DNA from: Aurantimonas coralicida DSM 14790
GTDB lineage: Bacteria; Pseudomonadota; Alphaproteobacteria; Rhizobiales; Rhizobiaceae
Direction: 5' to 3'
DNA: 64,000 nucleotides
Assembly: GCF_000421645.1 (NCBI RefSeq)
Contig: NZ_ATXK01000001.1
Location: 496,001 to 560,000 of the forward strand
Shown: in pieces, positions 55,034-64,000 of the stretch
How positions within the stretch are numbered: position 1 is the stretch's first letter
Layout of the letters: the number at the start of each line of letters is the position of its first letter
The notes under the pieces: generated by a model
Databases searched by the model: none
What the model was told of the DNA's origin: nothing
The model's input: the letters and a program-made list of their open reading frames with translations, nothing else
Translations under genes and position numbers: made by a program

Positions 55034-56650
55034 GTGAGCGCGACCGCCGATACCCTGCCGACCCGTGCCAATGCTTCGGCCACGCGATCCGATCATACGA
55101 CCCGGCGCACCTTCGCCATCATCTCGCATCCGGACGCCGGCAAGACGACGCTGACCGAGAAGCTGCTTCTGGCCGGCGGCGCCATCGAGATGGCCGGTGC
55201 CGTCCGCTCCAAAGGCAACGGCCGGCGCGCCAAGTCCGACTGGATGGACATTGAGAAGAACCGCGGCATCTCGGTCACCTCGTCGGTGATGACCTTCGAG
55301 AAGCATGGCATCACCTTCAACCTGCTCGACACCCCCGGCCACAGTGACTTTTCCGAGGACACCTACCGGACACTGACGGCTGTCGACAGCGCGATCATGG
55401 TGATCGACGCGGCCAAAGGCATCGAGGCGCAGACGCGCAAGCTGTTCGAGATCTGCCGCCTGCGCGACATTCCGATCGTCACCTTCATTAACAAGATTGA
55501 CCGCGAAGGCCTTGACCCCTTCGAACTGCTCGACGAGATCGAGGAGCAGCTCGCCCTGACCGTGGCGCCGGTGGTCTGGCCGGTCGGCCAGGGCGGCCTG
55601 TTCAAGGGCTGCTACGATCTGGCCGCCAACGACTTTCTCGTCGCCGGCAGCGACAAGACGGTGCATTTCGAGGGCGGCCTGGACGACCCCGGTCTCGCCA
55701 AGGTGATGCATCCCGACACCTATGCTAGCTTCCGCGATGCCGCGGAACTAGCGGCCGAGGGCTATGCCGATTTCGACCCCGTCGCTTATCGTCAGGGGCA
55801 TCTGACCCCTGTGGTCTTCGGCAGCGCATTGCAGAACTTCGCTGTCGACCGCCTGATGGACCTGATCGCGGCGCATGCCCCGGCACCGCGGCCTCAGCCC
55901 TCCGACAAGGGACCCATCGCCCCGGAGGGCGACAAGGTCTCCGGCTTCGTCTTCAAGGTGCAGGCGAACATGGACCCCAAGCACCGCGACCGCGTCGCCT
56001 TCGTGCGGTTCTGCTCGGGCCATTTCAAGCGCGGCATGAAGCTCGACCATGTCCGCTCGGCCAAGCAGTTGGCCGTCTCCAACCCGATCTACTTCTTCGC
56101 CCAGGAACGCGCGCTGACGGAGGAGGCCTTCGCTGGCGACGTCATCGGCATTCCGAACCACGGAACGCTCCGCGTCGGCGACACGCTGACCGAAGGCGAG
56201 AACTTCCGGTTCACAGGACTTCCCGCCTTCGCGCCGGAAGTGCTCCGCCGCGTCCGGCTCGAAGATTCGATGAAGCTGAAACAGCTTCGCCGTGGCCTCG
56301 AGGATCTGGCCGAGGAAGGTCTCGTGCAGGTCTTCCGCTCGTCGATCGGTTCCGACTGGATCGTCGGCGTCGTCGGCCCCCTGCAGCTTGACGTGCTCGC
56401 CTCTCGCATCGCCGGGGAATACAAGGCGGATGTCAGCTTCGAGCCGGTGCCGTTCAACGTGGCGCGCTGGATCCGCTGCGAGAACGAGGCGACCCTGCAG
56501 GCCTTCGTCAAGGACAACGTCACCCATGTCGCGCGCGATCGCGACGAGCGGCCGGTCTATCTGTGCCGCGACGAATGGGACCTGCGCTACATCCAGGACC
56601 GCAACAAGGACATCGTCTTCGATTCCACCCGCGAGATCGTCGGACAGTAG
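55034..56650 (+). CDS. prfC: Peptide chain release factor 3
   Basis: 538 residues from a GTG start with GGAGAA upstream. Translational GTPase that recycles RF1/RF2 after termination. G domain motifs: SHPDAGKTT, RGISVTSSVM, DTPGHSDF and NKIDRE; RF3-specific C-terminal domain with GVVGPLQLDVLASRIAGEYKADV. Length is normal for RF3. An in-frame extension upstream (to 54617) is Arg-rich and unconserved and is rejected. Convergent with the SDR gene. Confidence 0.97.
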   Translation: MSATADTLPTRANASATRSDHTTRRTFAIISHPDAGKTTLTEKLLLAGGAIEMAGAVRSKGNGRRAKSDWMDIEKNRGISVTSSVMTFEKHGITFNLLDTPGHSDFSEDTYRTLTAVDSAIMVIDAAKGIEAQTRKLFEICRLRDIPIVTFINKIDREGLDPFELLDEIEEQLALTVAPVVWPVGQGGLFKGCYDLAANDFLVAGSDKTVHFEGGLDDPGLAKVMHPDTYASFRDAAELAAEGYADFDPVAYRQGHLTPVVFGSALQNFAVDRLMDLIAAHAPAPRPQPSDKGPIAPEGDKVSGFVFKVQANMDPKHRDRVAFVRFCSGHFKRGMKLDHVRSAKQLAVSNPIYFFAQERALTEEAFAGDVIGIPNHGTLRVGDTLTEGENFRFTGLPAFAPEVLRRVRLEDSMKLKQLRRGLEDLAEEGLVQVFRSSIGSDWIVGVVGPLQLDVLASRIAGEYKADVSFEPVPFNVARWIRCENEATLQAFVKDNVTHVARDRDERPVYLCRDEWDLRYIQDRNKDIVFDSTREIVGQ

Positions 56651-56697
56651 CCGACCAGAGGCTCGCAAATGTCGTGAGAGGTGCGCCTCGGCGGGCC

Positions 56698-57486
56698 TCA
56701 GCCCATGAACTGGCCGCCATTCACCTCGATCACCTGTCCGGTGACATATCCGGACAGGATGGGACTTGCGAGAAACAGATAGGCCGGCGCGCAGTCCTCT
56801 GCAGTGCCGAGCCGCTTCAGCGGGATCGATGCCGCCGTTGCGTCGAGTTTTTCCTGGGTCGAGTAACGGCGGTGGAAGTCGGTCATGATGGTGCCCGGCG
56901 ACACCGCGTTGACGCGAATGTGGTCGGGCGCGAGTTCGCGGGCGAGCGCACGCGTCCAGGTCGAGATGAACGCCTTCGACGCCGAATAGAGTGAGGAACC
57001 GGCACTGCCGCCGATCGTCGCCGAGATCGACGAGGTGTTGACGATAGACGCCCCTTTGGCCGCCTTCAGCGCCGGCAGCAGTGCGGTCGTGAGGGTGACG
57101 ACCGAGCGGACGTTCAGATCGACGACCTGATCGTACTGGGCCTGCGTGACCTCACCGGCAGCAACCCGGCCGCCCATCGTGCCCGCATTGTTGACGAGAA
57201 CGTCGATGCGGTCACCGACCTCCGCGAGGATGGCGCGCGCCAGCCTCTCGCCACCATCCGGCTGCGCCAAATCCCCAGTGAGCACTGTCAGCCGTGCGCG
57301 GTGCGCATCGAGCAGGTCTGCGAGAAGGTCGCTCTCCGCATGCTCCACGGTGCGGCCGACATGGGCGACAACTGCCGCACCCGTCGCAAGAAACGCCCGG
57401 GCGACTGCCGCGCCGATCCCCCGCCCTGCCCCCGTGACGACGACCGTTTGGTCGGCAAAAAGCGCTCTATCGAACCCGTTTGTCAT
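56698..57486 (-). CDS. Short-chain dehydrogenase/reductase
   Basis: 262 residues, classical SDR. TGAGRGIGAAV (about 19-29), NNAGTMGG, Ser in NTSSISATIGG, Y-x3-K in LYSASKAF, and C-terminal GYVTGQVIEVNGGQFMG. Resembles FabG/glucose dehydrogenase-like SDRs, acting on an unidentified alcohol or ketone. On the same strand as and 67 bases after the DUF423 gene, so it could be the last gene of the mrp transcript, although a functional link is not obvious. Confidence 0.9.
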   Translation of the reverse strand: MTNGFDRALFADQTVVVTGAGRGIGAAVARAFLATGAAVVAHVGRTVEHAESDLLADLLDAHRARLTVLTGDLAQPDGGERLARAILAEVGDRIDVLVNNAGTMGGRVAAGEVTQAQYDQVVDLNVRSVVTLTTALLPALKAAKGASIVNTSSISATIGGSAGSSLYSASKAFISTWTRALARELAPDHIRVNAVSPGTIMTDFHRRYSTQEKLDATAASIPLKRLGTAEDCAPAYLFLASPILSGYVTGQVIEVNGGQFMG

Positions 57487-57553
57487 GATCCTCTCCCATG
57501 AAATGGCCTGCGGCAGCTGAAACGGCGCTGCGACCTGCGCCCCGGTGCGTCGG

Positions 57554-57922
57554 CTACGATGTGGGGCGGCGTATCGCGAGCCCGATCCCGGCGGCGCCGA
57601 CCAGGAGCCAACCGGCGATCAGCAGGGTTCCGCCGAGCGGCGCAGCATTGGCGAACAGTCGCTCGCCCCAGGCAATTCGGGCCGCCAGATCACCGGAAAA
57701 CAGAAGCGTTCCGACAATGATCAGCAGGCCGGACAGCGGAGCGAGCCGCGGCATTCTGGAAACGAACGCTGCAAGGCCGAGAAGCGATGGCGCGTGGACG
57801 AGAGCAATCGCCGCGGCAGTTGCCGCCAACTGTGCGTTGCCACCGCCATGCGCCGCCACCGCAGCCCCGGCAACGCCTGCTGCTCCGAAGAGGCCGGCGA
57901 AGCCGACGAGGAGTGCGATCAT
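57554..57922 (-). CDS. DUF423 family membrane protein (YgdD-like)
   Basis: 122 residues, four hydrophobic segments. N-terminus MIALLVGFAGLFGAAGVAGAAVAAHG and C-terminal GERLFANAAPLGGTLLIAGWLLVGAAGIG match DUF423. Small inner-membrane protein of unknown function. AGAGG precedes the ATG. It starts 25 bases after mrpG and may be co-transcribed. Confidence 0.9.
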   Translation of the reverse strand: MIALLVGFAGLFGAAGVAGAAVAAHGGGNAQLAATAAAIALVHAPSLLGLAAFVSRMPRLAPLSGLLIIVGTLLFSGDLAARIAWGERLFANAAPLGGTLLIAGWLLVGAAGIGLAIRRPTS

Positions 57923-57947
57923 AGGGACGCCTCTGTAAACCGACCTA

Positions 57948-58349
57948 TCAGGCCGGCCCGCCGTGCCGGTCGGCAGGAACGGTTGGATGAGGCGTCTGGG
58001 ACGCTTCCGTCGTCGGTTGGACCGGCGGCATTTCGTCGAGCACCGACTGGGGCCAGAGCTGATAGCCGACCGCATAGGACGCCTTGGCGAGAAGGTGGGC
58101 GGACAGCGGTGCTGTGAGCAGGAAGAACGCGACCGCAGCGAGCGCCCGAAGCGCGACCGGCGTCGAATCCGCAGTCAGCGCAAGTGCGATCAACAACATG
58201 CCCGATCCGACCGATCCGGCCTTCGAGGCCGAATGCATGCGGGTGTAGAGGTCCGGCAGCCGCAGGATGCCCAGCGCCGCGATGGCGGCAAAGGCGGCAC
58301 CGGCCAGCATCAGGAGCGCGGAGACGATAAGGACGAGATCGGCGATCAT
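57948..58349 (-). CDS. mrpG: Na+/H+ antiporter subunit G
   Basis: 133 residues with three transmembrane helices. [36 protein letters not shown] is the MnhG/PhaG signature. Seventh subunit of the Mrp complex. Its ATG overlaps the mrpF stop by four bases. The C-terminal tail is hydrophilic and variable. Confidence 0.95.
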   Translation of the reverse strand: MIADLVLIVSALLMLAGAAFAAIAALGILRLPDLYTRMHSASKAGSVGSGMLLIALALTADSTPVALRALAAVAFFLLTAPLSAHLLAKASYAVGYQLWPQSVLDEMPPVQPTTEASQTPHPTVPADRHGGPA

Positions 58350-58720
58350 TTCGTCTTCCCTTCCTCTAGCGGCTCGACGTGACGCGCTTGCGGATCGCGG
58401 AGCGGCAATGCCTCGAAGCGTTCTTCCTCGGTCTTTCCGCGTGCCTGGATGAACCGGGCGAAGGCTACCGTTGCGAGGAAGCCGACGAGGCCGAGCGCGA
58501 TCGCGATATCCACATAGAGCGTGAAGCCCGTGTCGATGCCGATGACGGCGATGAAGCCGATGGCGACACTGGTCAGCATGTCGAGGCCGAGCACCCGGTC
58601 CGGCAGCGTCGGCCCCACCATGATGCGGATCACGGTAAAGAGAAAGGCGAGGCCCAAGAGCACCAGCGCGACATCCACGGAGATCGCGAAGAGGCCCACG
58701 GCGAAATCATGAAGGCTCAT
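58346..58720 (-). CDS. mrpF: Na+/H+ antiporter subunit F
   Basis: 124 residues, three transmembrane helices with [21 protein letters not shown], the MnhF/PhaF signature. Overlaps mrpE and mrpG by four bases each (ATGA). The C-terminal 30 residues are charged and cytoplasmic. Confidence 0.95.
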   Translation of the reverse strand: MSLHDFAVGLFAISVDVALVLLGLAFLFTVIRIMVGPTLPDRVLGLDMLTSVAIGFIAVIGIDTGFTLYVDIAIALGLVGFLATVAFARFIQARGKTEEERFEALPLRDPQARHVEPLEEGKTK

Positions 58721-59190
58721 CGGAACGCCTCCAGGATCTTGGCCTCGAACCCGGTGGCGATATCCGTACGAGCCGCCTCAGGATCAGAACAGTCGATGGC
58801 GTGCACATAAAGGGTGGAACGATCCTCAGACACATCGACCGACAGCGTGCCCGGCGTCAGGGTGATGAGGTTGGCCAGCAGCGTGATCTCGAAATCGCTC
58901 TCCACCTTCAGCGGATAGGCGAAGATCCCGGGCTTCAGATCCATCCGCGGCTTCAGCACCAGGACCGCCACCCGCCAGGCCGACTTGATGAGCTCGACGA
59001 GGAACAGCAGGAACAGCGCGAAGATCCGGCGCGCGCGGCCGATATAGCCGACCGTGCCGACCTGTTCGCGGATGAGGTAGAGCGCGGCCGCACCGAGCGC
59101 GAAGCCGAACAGAAGGTTGATCAGCGTGAACGACCCGGAGACGATGACCCAGATCAGCGCCAGAACAAGATTGAAGAGCGAAAGCCTCAC
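58717..59190 (-). CDS. mrpE: Na+/H+ antiporter subunit E
   Basis: 157 residues. GTG start with GGAGG upstream, overlapping the mrpD stop (GTGA). Two N-terminal helices ([29 protein letters not shown]), [31 protein letters not shown] and [31 protein letters not shown] are the MnhE/PhaE signature. Confidence 0.95.
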   Translation of the reverse strand: MRLSLFNLVLALIWVIVSGSFTLINLLFGFALGAAALYLIREQVGTVGYIGRARRIFALFLLFLVELIKSAWRVAVLVLKPRMDLKPGIFAYPLKVESDFEITLLANLITLTPGTLSVDVSEDRSTLYVHAIDCSDPEAARTDIATGFEAKILEAFR

Positions 59191-60887
59191 GACGCGCCTC
59201 CGAACACCGATTGCAGATAGGCAGACGGATCGAGGACGCCTGCCGCCGCCGCACTGGTCAGGTGCGCCAGCCATTCGGGCCACACACCGGCGGCAACCAC
59301 GAACGCGGCCAGCGCCAGCAGCGGAATGAGCGACAACGGCTTGTCGCGTCCCGGCGCCTGGAATTGCTCCCTCTCGATCTGACCGGCCTCGGCATCGCTG
59401 CCTGCTGCGCTCATTGCCGGCAGCGGCCGCCAGAAAGCCAGGGCGAAGACCCGGGCACTGGCGATGGTCAGGAGGAAGCCGGACACCAGAATGGTCGCTG
59501 CAAGCCAAGGCAGATCGGCTAGGATCGTCGCGCGAACCAGCGCAACCTTGGGCCAGAACCCCGAGAACGGCGGCAGGCCCGACACGCCGAACAGGAACAC
59601 CAGCATGAGAGCCGCCAGCAGCGGATAGCGGCGCCATAGCCCACCCATCTCGGCCAGAGACGAGGAGCCGTTCAAACGTGCCGCGACGCCTGCCCCCAGA
59701 TAAAGCGCCGTCATCACGACGATCGAATGCAGCGCGTAGTAGATCGCCCCGGCAAGACCCGTCTGGGCCGCCGGGGCTGCAGCGGCGGTTGCGGCCATGG
59801 CAGCGCCACCGTCGGCCTGCGCGACCATCACGGACGCGACCTGCGGCACGGCGAGACCGGCAAGGATCGTACCAATGCCCGCAATCACCATGTAGTTCAG
59901 GAGCCGCCGGAGATCGGTCTGCGCAAGCGCGCCGAGCGCGCCCAGAAGCATCGTCAGGCCGGCGATCCAGGCGATCATCGGCACCAATACCTGATGCTCG
60001 GGCGGAAACAGCATAATCAGGACGCGCATGATGCCGTAGACGCCGACCTTGGTCAGCAGGCCCGCGAACAGCGCCGACACGACAAAGCGCGGCGTATGGT
60101 ACGAGGCCGGCAACCACGCGTTCAGCGGGAAGGCCGCCGCCTTCAGCGCGAAGGCGACGAGATACATGACGGCGATGATGGTGACTGCGCTGTCCCCCTC
60201 CATCGTCGCGGCTTTCGCCGCGATGTCGGCCATGTTGAGCGTGCCGAACACGCCGTAGAGATAGGCGGTGGTGATCAGGAACAGCGTCGTGCCGACGAGG
60301 TTCAGGAAGCAGTATTTGGTCGCGCCGTCGAGCTGCTCGTGTTCGGAACCGAGGATCAGAAGCCCGAAGGATCCGATCAGCAGCACCTCGAGCCAGACAT
60401 AGAGGTTGAAGATGTCGCCGGTCAGGAAGGCACCGGAGACGCCGCCGATCATCAGGAACAGGAACGGGTAAAAGCCGTAGCGCCGCTCGGTCGGGGAGAT
60501 GGAGGCGACGGCATAAATGCCGCAGGCCAGCGCGACGAAACCAGTCACCGCAACGAACAACGCCCCCATCAGATCGACCGTGAAGGCGATGCCGAAGGGC
60601 GGCTTCCAGCCGCCCATCATCATGGTCTGCGTTCCCTCGGTCGCGACCTTGGCGAGAAGCGCGAGATCCACGGCGAACAGCAATGCGAGGCCGGGGATAG
60701 CAACCCAGGGCTGGCGCCCCGTGCGCTTGCGCATCATCAGGAGCCCTGCCCCGAAAATGAAGCAGATCACCACCGGCAGCACGATGAGATAGTCCGACGC
60801 GGCAACGGGCCCGGCCATCATCGCTTCGGCCTTCAGTGCCGCCAGTTCGCCGTATCCGCCCGTATCCGCGGTGCCTGTCGTCGCCAT
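59187..60887 (-). CDS. mrpD: Na+/H+ antiporter subunit D
   Basis: 566 residues with about 14 transmembrane helices; NuoN/M-like proton-channel subunit. Conserved elements: VWLEVLLIGSFGLLILG (Glu), FALKAAAFPLNAWLPASYHTPRFVVSALFAGLLTKVGVYG (Lys) and GVSGLPPFSGFWPK. The ATG lies one base after the mrpC stop. A 25-codon upstream extension inside mrpC is rejected. It carries an Ala/Pro-rich loop near residues 375-395. Confidence 0.96.
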   Translation of the reverse strand: MATTGTADTGGYGELAALKAEAMMAGPVAASDYLIVLPVVICFIFGAGLLMMRKRTGRQPWVAIPGLALLFAVDLALLAKVATEGTQTMMMGGWKPPFGIAFTVDLMGALFVAVTGFVALACGIYAVASISPTERRYGFYPFLFLMIGGVSGAFLTGDIFNLYVWLEVLLIGSFGLLILGSEHEQLDGATKYCFLNLVGTTLFLITTAYLYGVFGTLNMADIAAKAATMEGDSAVTIIAVMYLVAFALKAAAFPLNAWLPASYHTPRFVVSALFAGLLTKVGVYGIMRVLIMLFPPEHQVLVPMIAWIAGLTMLLGALGALAQTDLRRLLNYMVIAGIGTILAGLAVPQVASVMVAQADGGAAMAATAAAAPAAQTGLAGAIYYALHSIVVMTALYLGAGVAARLNGSSSLAEMGGLWRRYPLLAALMLVFLFGVSGLPPFSGFWPKVALVRATILADLPWLAATILVSGFLLTIASARVFALAFWRPLPAMSAAGSDAEAGQIEREQFQAPGRDKPLSLIPLLALAAFVVAAGVWPEWLAHLTSAAAAGVLDPSAYLQSVFGGAS

Positions 60888-60888
60888 G

Positions 60889-61266
60889 TCAGTATCCCAG
60901 GGGCGGAAGCCCCTGGTCCTCGGGTTCTGCGATGCGCATCTGGTCGGTGTCGTCGGTGCCAAGGTCCTGATAGGCGCGATAGGTGAGCACCAGCAGGAAG
61001 GCGAAGAAGGAGAACGAGATCACGATCGCGGTCAGGATTAGTGCTTGCGGCAAAGGATTGGCGATCGGCCCATCCGGGGTGGCCAGTTCGGTCGGAATGA
61101 TCGGCGGCGCGATCGGCCCGAGACGGCCGGCCGTGAAGATCAGGAGATTGACCGCATTGCCGAGCAGCACGACGCCCAGCAGCATGCGGATGATGTGCTT
61201 GGACAAGAGCAGGTAGAAGGCGACGGCAAAGAGACAGCCGACGACAAAGGCGAGTGCAGTCTCCAT
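60889..61266 (-). CDS. mrpC: Na+/H+ antiporter subunit C
   Basis: 125 residues, NuoK-like, three helices. RMLLGVVLLGNAVNLLIFTAGRLG and PLPQALILTAIVISFSFFAFLLVL are the MnhC signature. Overlaps mrpB by one base (TGATG type junction). Confidence 0.96.
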   Translation of the reverse strand: METALAFVVGCLFAVAFYLLLSKHIIRMLLGVVLLGNAVNLLIFTAGRLGPIAPPIIPTELATPDGPIANPLPQALILTAIVISFSFFAFLLVLTYRAYQDLGTDDTDQMRIAEPEDQGLPPLGY

Positions 61267-61685
61267 CAGTCCGTCTCCCTTTCCTCGAGGGCGAGCCCGA
61301 TCGTACTGATCGCACCGACCACGACGAGATAGACGCCGATGTCGAAGAACAGCGGCGTCGAGATTCCGACGTCACCGCCGAGAAATGCCGGGAAGCTCCA
61401 GACGCCGGTCAGGAACTCGACGCTCACGACCATGGACACGACGCCGGACAGGACAGCGAGCATCAGCCCGCTGCCAGCGATCGCCATGGGATGGAAATAG
61501 AGAGCTCGCCGCACCGGCGCGACCCCGCAGGCGATGCCGTAGATCGCAAAGGCCGATGCGGCGATCAGACCGCCGATGAACCCGCCACCGGGCTCGTTAT
61601 GGCCACGCAGCAGCACGAAGATCGAGAACAGCACCATCAGGCTGGTTAGATACGGCGCAGTAAAACGGAAGATGACCGTTCTCAT
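61266..61685 (-). CDS. mrpB: Na+/H+ antiporter subunit B
   Basis: 139 residues, four helices; MnhB domain with [28 protein letters not shown] and [28 protein letters not shown]. Separate from MrpA, whereas the two are fused in some rhizobial Pha systems. Overlaps mrpA by four bases. Confidence 0.96.
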   Translation of the reverse strand: MRTVIFRFTAPYLTSLMVLFSIFVLLRGHNEPGGGFIGGLIAASAFAIYGIACGVAPVRRALYFHPMAIAGSGLMLAVLSGVVSMVVSVEFLTGVWSFPAFLGGDVGISTPLFFDIGVYLVVVGAISTIGLALEERETD

Positions 61686-64000
61686 GGCGTCACCTCCATC
61701 GGATCGGCGGGTCGCGGATTACGGCGCTTCACCCGGACGCGGATCAGCGCGAGGACGCCCAGCCCGGTGGTCATCACCACGGCGATCTCGCCCATCGTAT
61801 CGATGCCGCGGAAGTCGACGAGGATGACGTTCACGATGTTGCGGCCATGGGCAATGGCGTAGCTGTAGCGTTCGAAGAAGTCCGAGAGGACGGAATCGAA
61901 CGGCCGTTGAACGACTGCCAGCAGGAACAGGCCGAAGCCCGCGCCGGCCGCCGCTGCCAGCGCCGCATCCGGCAGCTTCTCGCGGGTCGGGCGATGATCG
62001 GTCGGCGACAGCTTCAACCGGGTGATCGCGAGGGCGAGGATCACCACCGACAAGGTTTCGACCATGAACTGGGTGAAGGAGAGGTCCGGCGCGCCCATCA
62101 GCATGAAGATTAGGGCGACGGCGAAGCCCTGGATACCCAGCGAAACGATCGCCGTCAGCCGGTTCTTGGCGACGACCACGGCGAAGAGACCGCAGAGGAG
62201 CAGCGCCAGTACGATCCACTCGTAATAGGTGACCTGCGGAAACTCCGGCATCGCCGGCCAACCGCCGGTAAAGGCCATAGCCCCGAACAGCGCTGCGGTC
62301 ATCACTGCGACGGTCGCGGTCATGTAATAGTCGAGCCGGCCGGACTGCAGGAGGTTCGTGATCGCAAAGGCACCGCGGATCAGCCCGCGCATCGCCTGAT
62401 CGAAGCCATGATCGGGCCCCCAGCCGATTGCAGCGAGCAATGCGGTCAGCCCGGCGCGCAGCCGTTCCGACAGAAGATAGATCACCACGCCCAGCGCGAT
62501 GGTCGCCATCGACAGGGCGAAAGCGAGGTTCAGATGCGGCATCCAGCCGATCTCGATCGCCACCGGCTCACCGACGGCCGCCGACGCCATCGGCGACGAG
62601 AAGAACGCGTGATAGGCGCCGTAGAACAACCCGCCAACGAGGCCGCTGACACCTAGGACGAGAGGCCCGAGCCAGATGGTCGGCGCCCCCTCATGCGGAT
62701 GGTGGATGGTCTCCGGCATGCGGCCGATAAAGGGCTTCAGAGCCACGATGAAGGCCGCCGCGAACATCAGCGCGTTGCCGGCGATCGCCGCGCAGATCAG
62801 GGCGATATGATACGGATCGCCATACTCCAGCGCATGATAGATTTCCTCCTTGGCGAGGAAACCGACGAAGGGCGTGATGCCGCCCATGGACAGCGCGCAG
62901 AGCAGCGCGGCCGCAAAGGTGATCGGCATCGCCCTGCCGAGGCCGCCCAAATGATCGATCTCGCGGGTGTGAGCGCCGTGGTCCACCGATCCGGCGACCA
63001 TGAACAGGCCGCCCTTGAACAGCGAATGAGCGATCAGATAGAGCACCGCGCCGATGATCGCCGTTTCGGTTCCCACACCAATCAGCATCACCAGAAGGCC
63101 AAGCGAGGCAACCGTCGTATAGGCCAGCGTGATCTTGATGTCGGTCGCTCGCACGGCGAGAAGCGCGCCCACCACCAGCGTCACCGCGCCGAACAGCGGC
63201 AGGATCGTCGTCCAGAGCGCGGTGTCGCCGAGCGCCGGATGCAGGCGCAGCAGGAGGTAGACGCCGGCCTTCACCATCGTTGCCGAATGCAGATAGGCCG
63301 AGACCGGCGTCGGCGCCTCCATCGCGTTCGGCAACCAGACATGGAACGGCATCTGCGCCGACTTGGTGAAGGCACCTGCCAGGACGAGAATCAGGATCGG
63401 AACGTAGAAGCTGCTTTCGCGCAGCGCGTCACCGGCCGCGAGAACGTCGCTGAGCGAGGTCAGCCCCGTCAGCTCCCGGATTGCGATCAGCCCCGCCATC
63501 AGCGCCAGACCGCCGCCGCCGGTGATCACCAGCGCCTGGATCGCGCCGCGCCGCGCCGCGCCCCGCTCGTGGTCGAAGCCGATGAGCAGGAAGGAGGTGA
63601 TCGAGGTAAGTTCCCAATAGACGATCAACGTCATCAGGTCGTCGGACATGACGAGCCCGAGCATGGCGCCCATGAACATCAGCATGAAGGACAGGAAGCG
63701 TCCCTGATCCCGATGCCCGGCAAGGTAGCCGCCGGAATACAGGATGATCAGCGTGCCGATACCGGTGATCAGCAAAGCGAAGGTCGAGGACAGGCCATCC
63801 AGCCGGAACGAGAACCGGACGTCGAAGGACGGGATCCAGTCGAGGCCGAAGAGAAACACGTTCCCGCCCGCCACTTCCGGCAGCGCGCCGAGGAAGATGA
63901 GGAACGCAAAGGCCGGTGCCAATGCCAGCACCCAGCACGAATGCTGCTTCAGGAAGCGGGTGAGGATGGGTGCCAGGGCCGCAGCGAGAAATGGCAGGGC
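61682..64000 (-). CDS. mrpA: Na+/H+ antiporter subunit A (5' end outside the window)
   Basis: 772 residues are visible; the frame stays open to the window edge and the residues beyond the GTG at 63931 (ending [20 protein letters not shown]) look like the family's first helix, so the true start lies just outside. NuoL-like channel domain with [52 protein letters not shown], then MbhD-type ([19 protein letters not shown]...[19 protein letters not shown]) and MbhE-type ([20 protein letters not shown]) C-terminal domains. First gene of the mrp operon. The complex exports Na+ (or K+) in exchange for H+ and is needed for alkali and salt tolerance. Confidence 0.96.
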   Translation of the reverse strand, partial: ALPFLAAALAPILTRFLKQHSCWVLALAPAFAFLIFLGALPEVAGGNVFLFGLDWIPSFDVRFSFRLDGLSSTFALLITGIGTLIILYSGGYLAGHRDQGRFLSFMLMFMGAMLGLVMSDDLMTLIVYWELTSITSFLLIGFDHERGAARRGAIQALVITGGGGLALMAGLIAIRELTGLTSLSDVLAAGDALRESSFYVPILILVLAGAFTKSAQMPFHVWLPNAMEAPTPVSAYLHSATMVKAGVYLLLRLHPALGDTALWTTILPLFGAVTLVVGALLAVRATDIKITLAYTTVASLGLLVMLIGVGTETAIIGAVLYLIAHSLFKGGLFMVAGSVDHGAHTREIDHLGGLGRAMPITFAAALLCALSMGGITPFVGFLAKEEIYHALEYGDPYHIALICAAIAGNALMFAAAFIVALKPFIGRMPETIHHPHEGAPTIWLGPLVLGVSGLVGGLFYGAYHAFFSSPMASAAVGEPVAIEIGWMPHLNLAFALSMATIALGVVIYLLSERLRAGLTALLAAIGWGPDHGFDQAMRGLIRGAFAITNLLQSGRLDYYMTATVAVMTAALFGAMAFTGGWPAMPEFPQVTYYEWIVLALLLCGLFAVVVAKNRLTAIVSLGIQGFAVALIFMLMGAPDLSFTQFMVETLSVVILALAITRLKLSPTDHRPTREKLPDAALAAAAGAGFGLFLLAVVQRPFDSVLSDFFERYSYAIAHGRNIVNVILVDFRGIDTMGEIAVVMTTGLGVLALIRVRVKRRNPRPADPMEVTP

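Overview
The window looks like chromosomal DNA of a GC-rich alphaproteobacterium of the order Hyphomicrobiales (Rhizobiales). Support comes from the gene orders hisN / N-formylglutamate amidohydrolase / cpdR / tRNA-Val, priA divergent from a transaldolase and upstream of an F1-only ATP synthase operon (atpHAGDC, with no F0 genes), and rsfS-rlmH-envC-ctpA-divergent polysaccharide deacetylase-rppH. Further support is a suhB/MmgR-type small RNA and a RpoH promoter plus ROSE-like thermosensor in front of an hsp20 gene. Species cannot be fixed from the sequence alone.

Layout. 0-1 kb: an AT-richer orphan membrane protein. 1-7.2 kb: hsp20 with heat regulation, a lysophospholipase-like hydrolase, hisN, the sRNA, formylglutamate amidohydrolase, cpdR, a 102-bp tandem repeat, tRNA-Val and two small unknown proteins. 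7.4-10.9 kb: a sugar catabolic operon (isomerase, Gfo/Idh dehydrogenase, LacI regulator) without a transporter. 11-15.5 kb: GDP-mannose synthesis (manC, phosphomannomutase) with a GT4 glycosyltransferase. 15.5-16 kb: tRNA-Thr and tRNA-Phe. 16-19 kb: a PstS-like binding protein in an apparent operon with a membrane GGDEF-EAL enzyme. 19-26.5 kb: pcaF-type thiolase, CaCA exchanger, membrane-anchored EEP phosphatase, a repeat-rich PRC-barrel protein, a CYTH/CHAD polyphosphate-type pair and a Tat-type protein with a poly-arginine tail.

26.6-32.3 kb: lepA followed by an accessory patch with parDE, a second copy of the lepA 3' tip, REP-like elements and a 16-bp tandem array, a GIY-YIG protein, a small membrane protein and an AT-rich HEPN-like gene. 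32.3-42.9 kb: YegD-type Hsp70, PilZ, GlcG-type protein, exported MsrA, DUF302, SDR, Dps, transaldolase, PriA, a secreted unknown, DUF808 and a small membrane protein. 43-48.1 kb: atpHAGDC. 48.1-54.4 kb (minus strand): the envelope-remodelling and RNA-processing cluster. 55-64 kb: prfC, an SDR, DUF423 and the seven-gene mrpABCDEFG Na+/H+ antiporter operon, with mrpA running off the right edge.

Most of the window is core housekeeping (translation, energy, cell envelope, ion balance). The less ordinary parts are the binding-protein/GGDEF-EAL pair, the CYTH/CHAD/poly-Arg neighbourhood, the nine-residue repeat PRC protein, and the insertion patch downstream of lepA. No CRISPR array, phage, insertion sequence or replication origin was seen.
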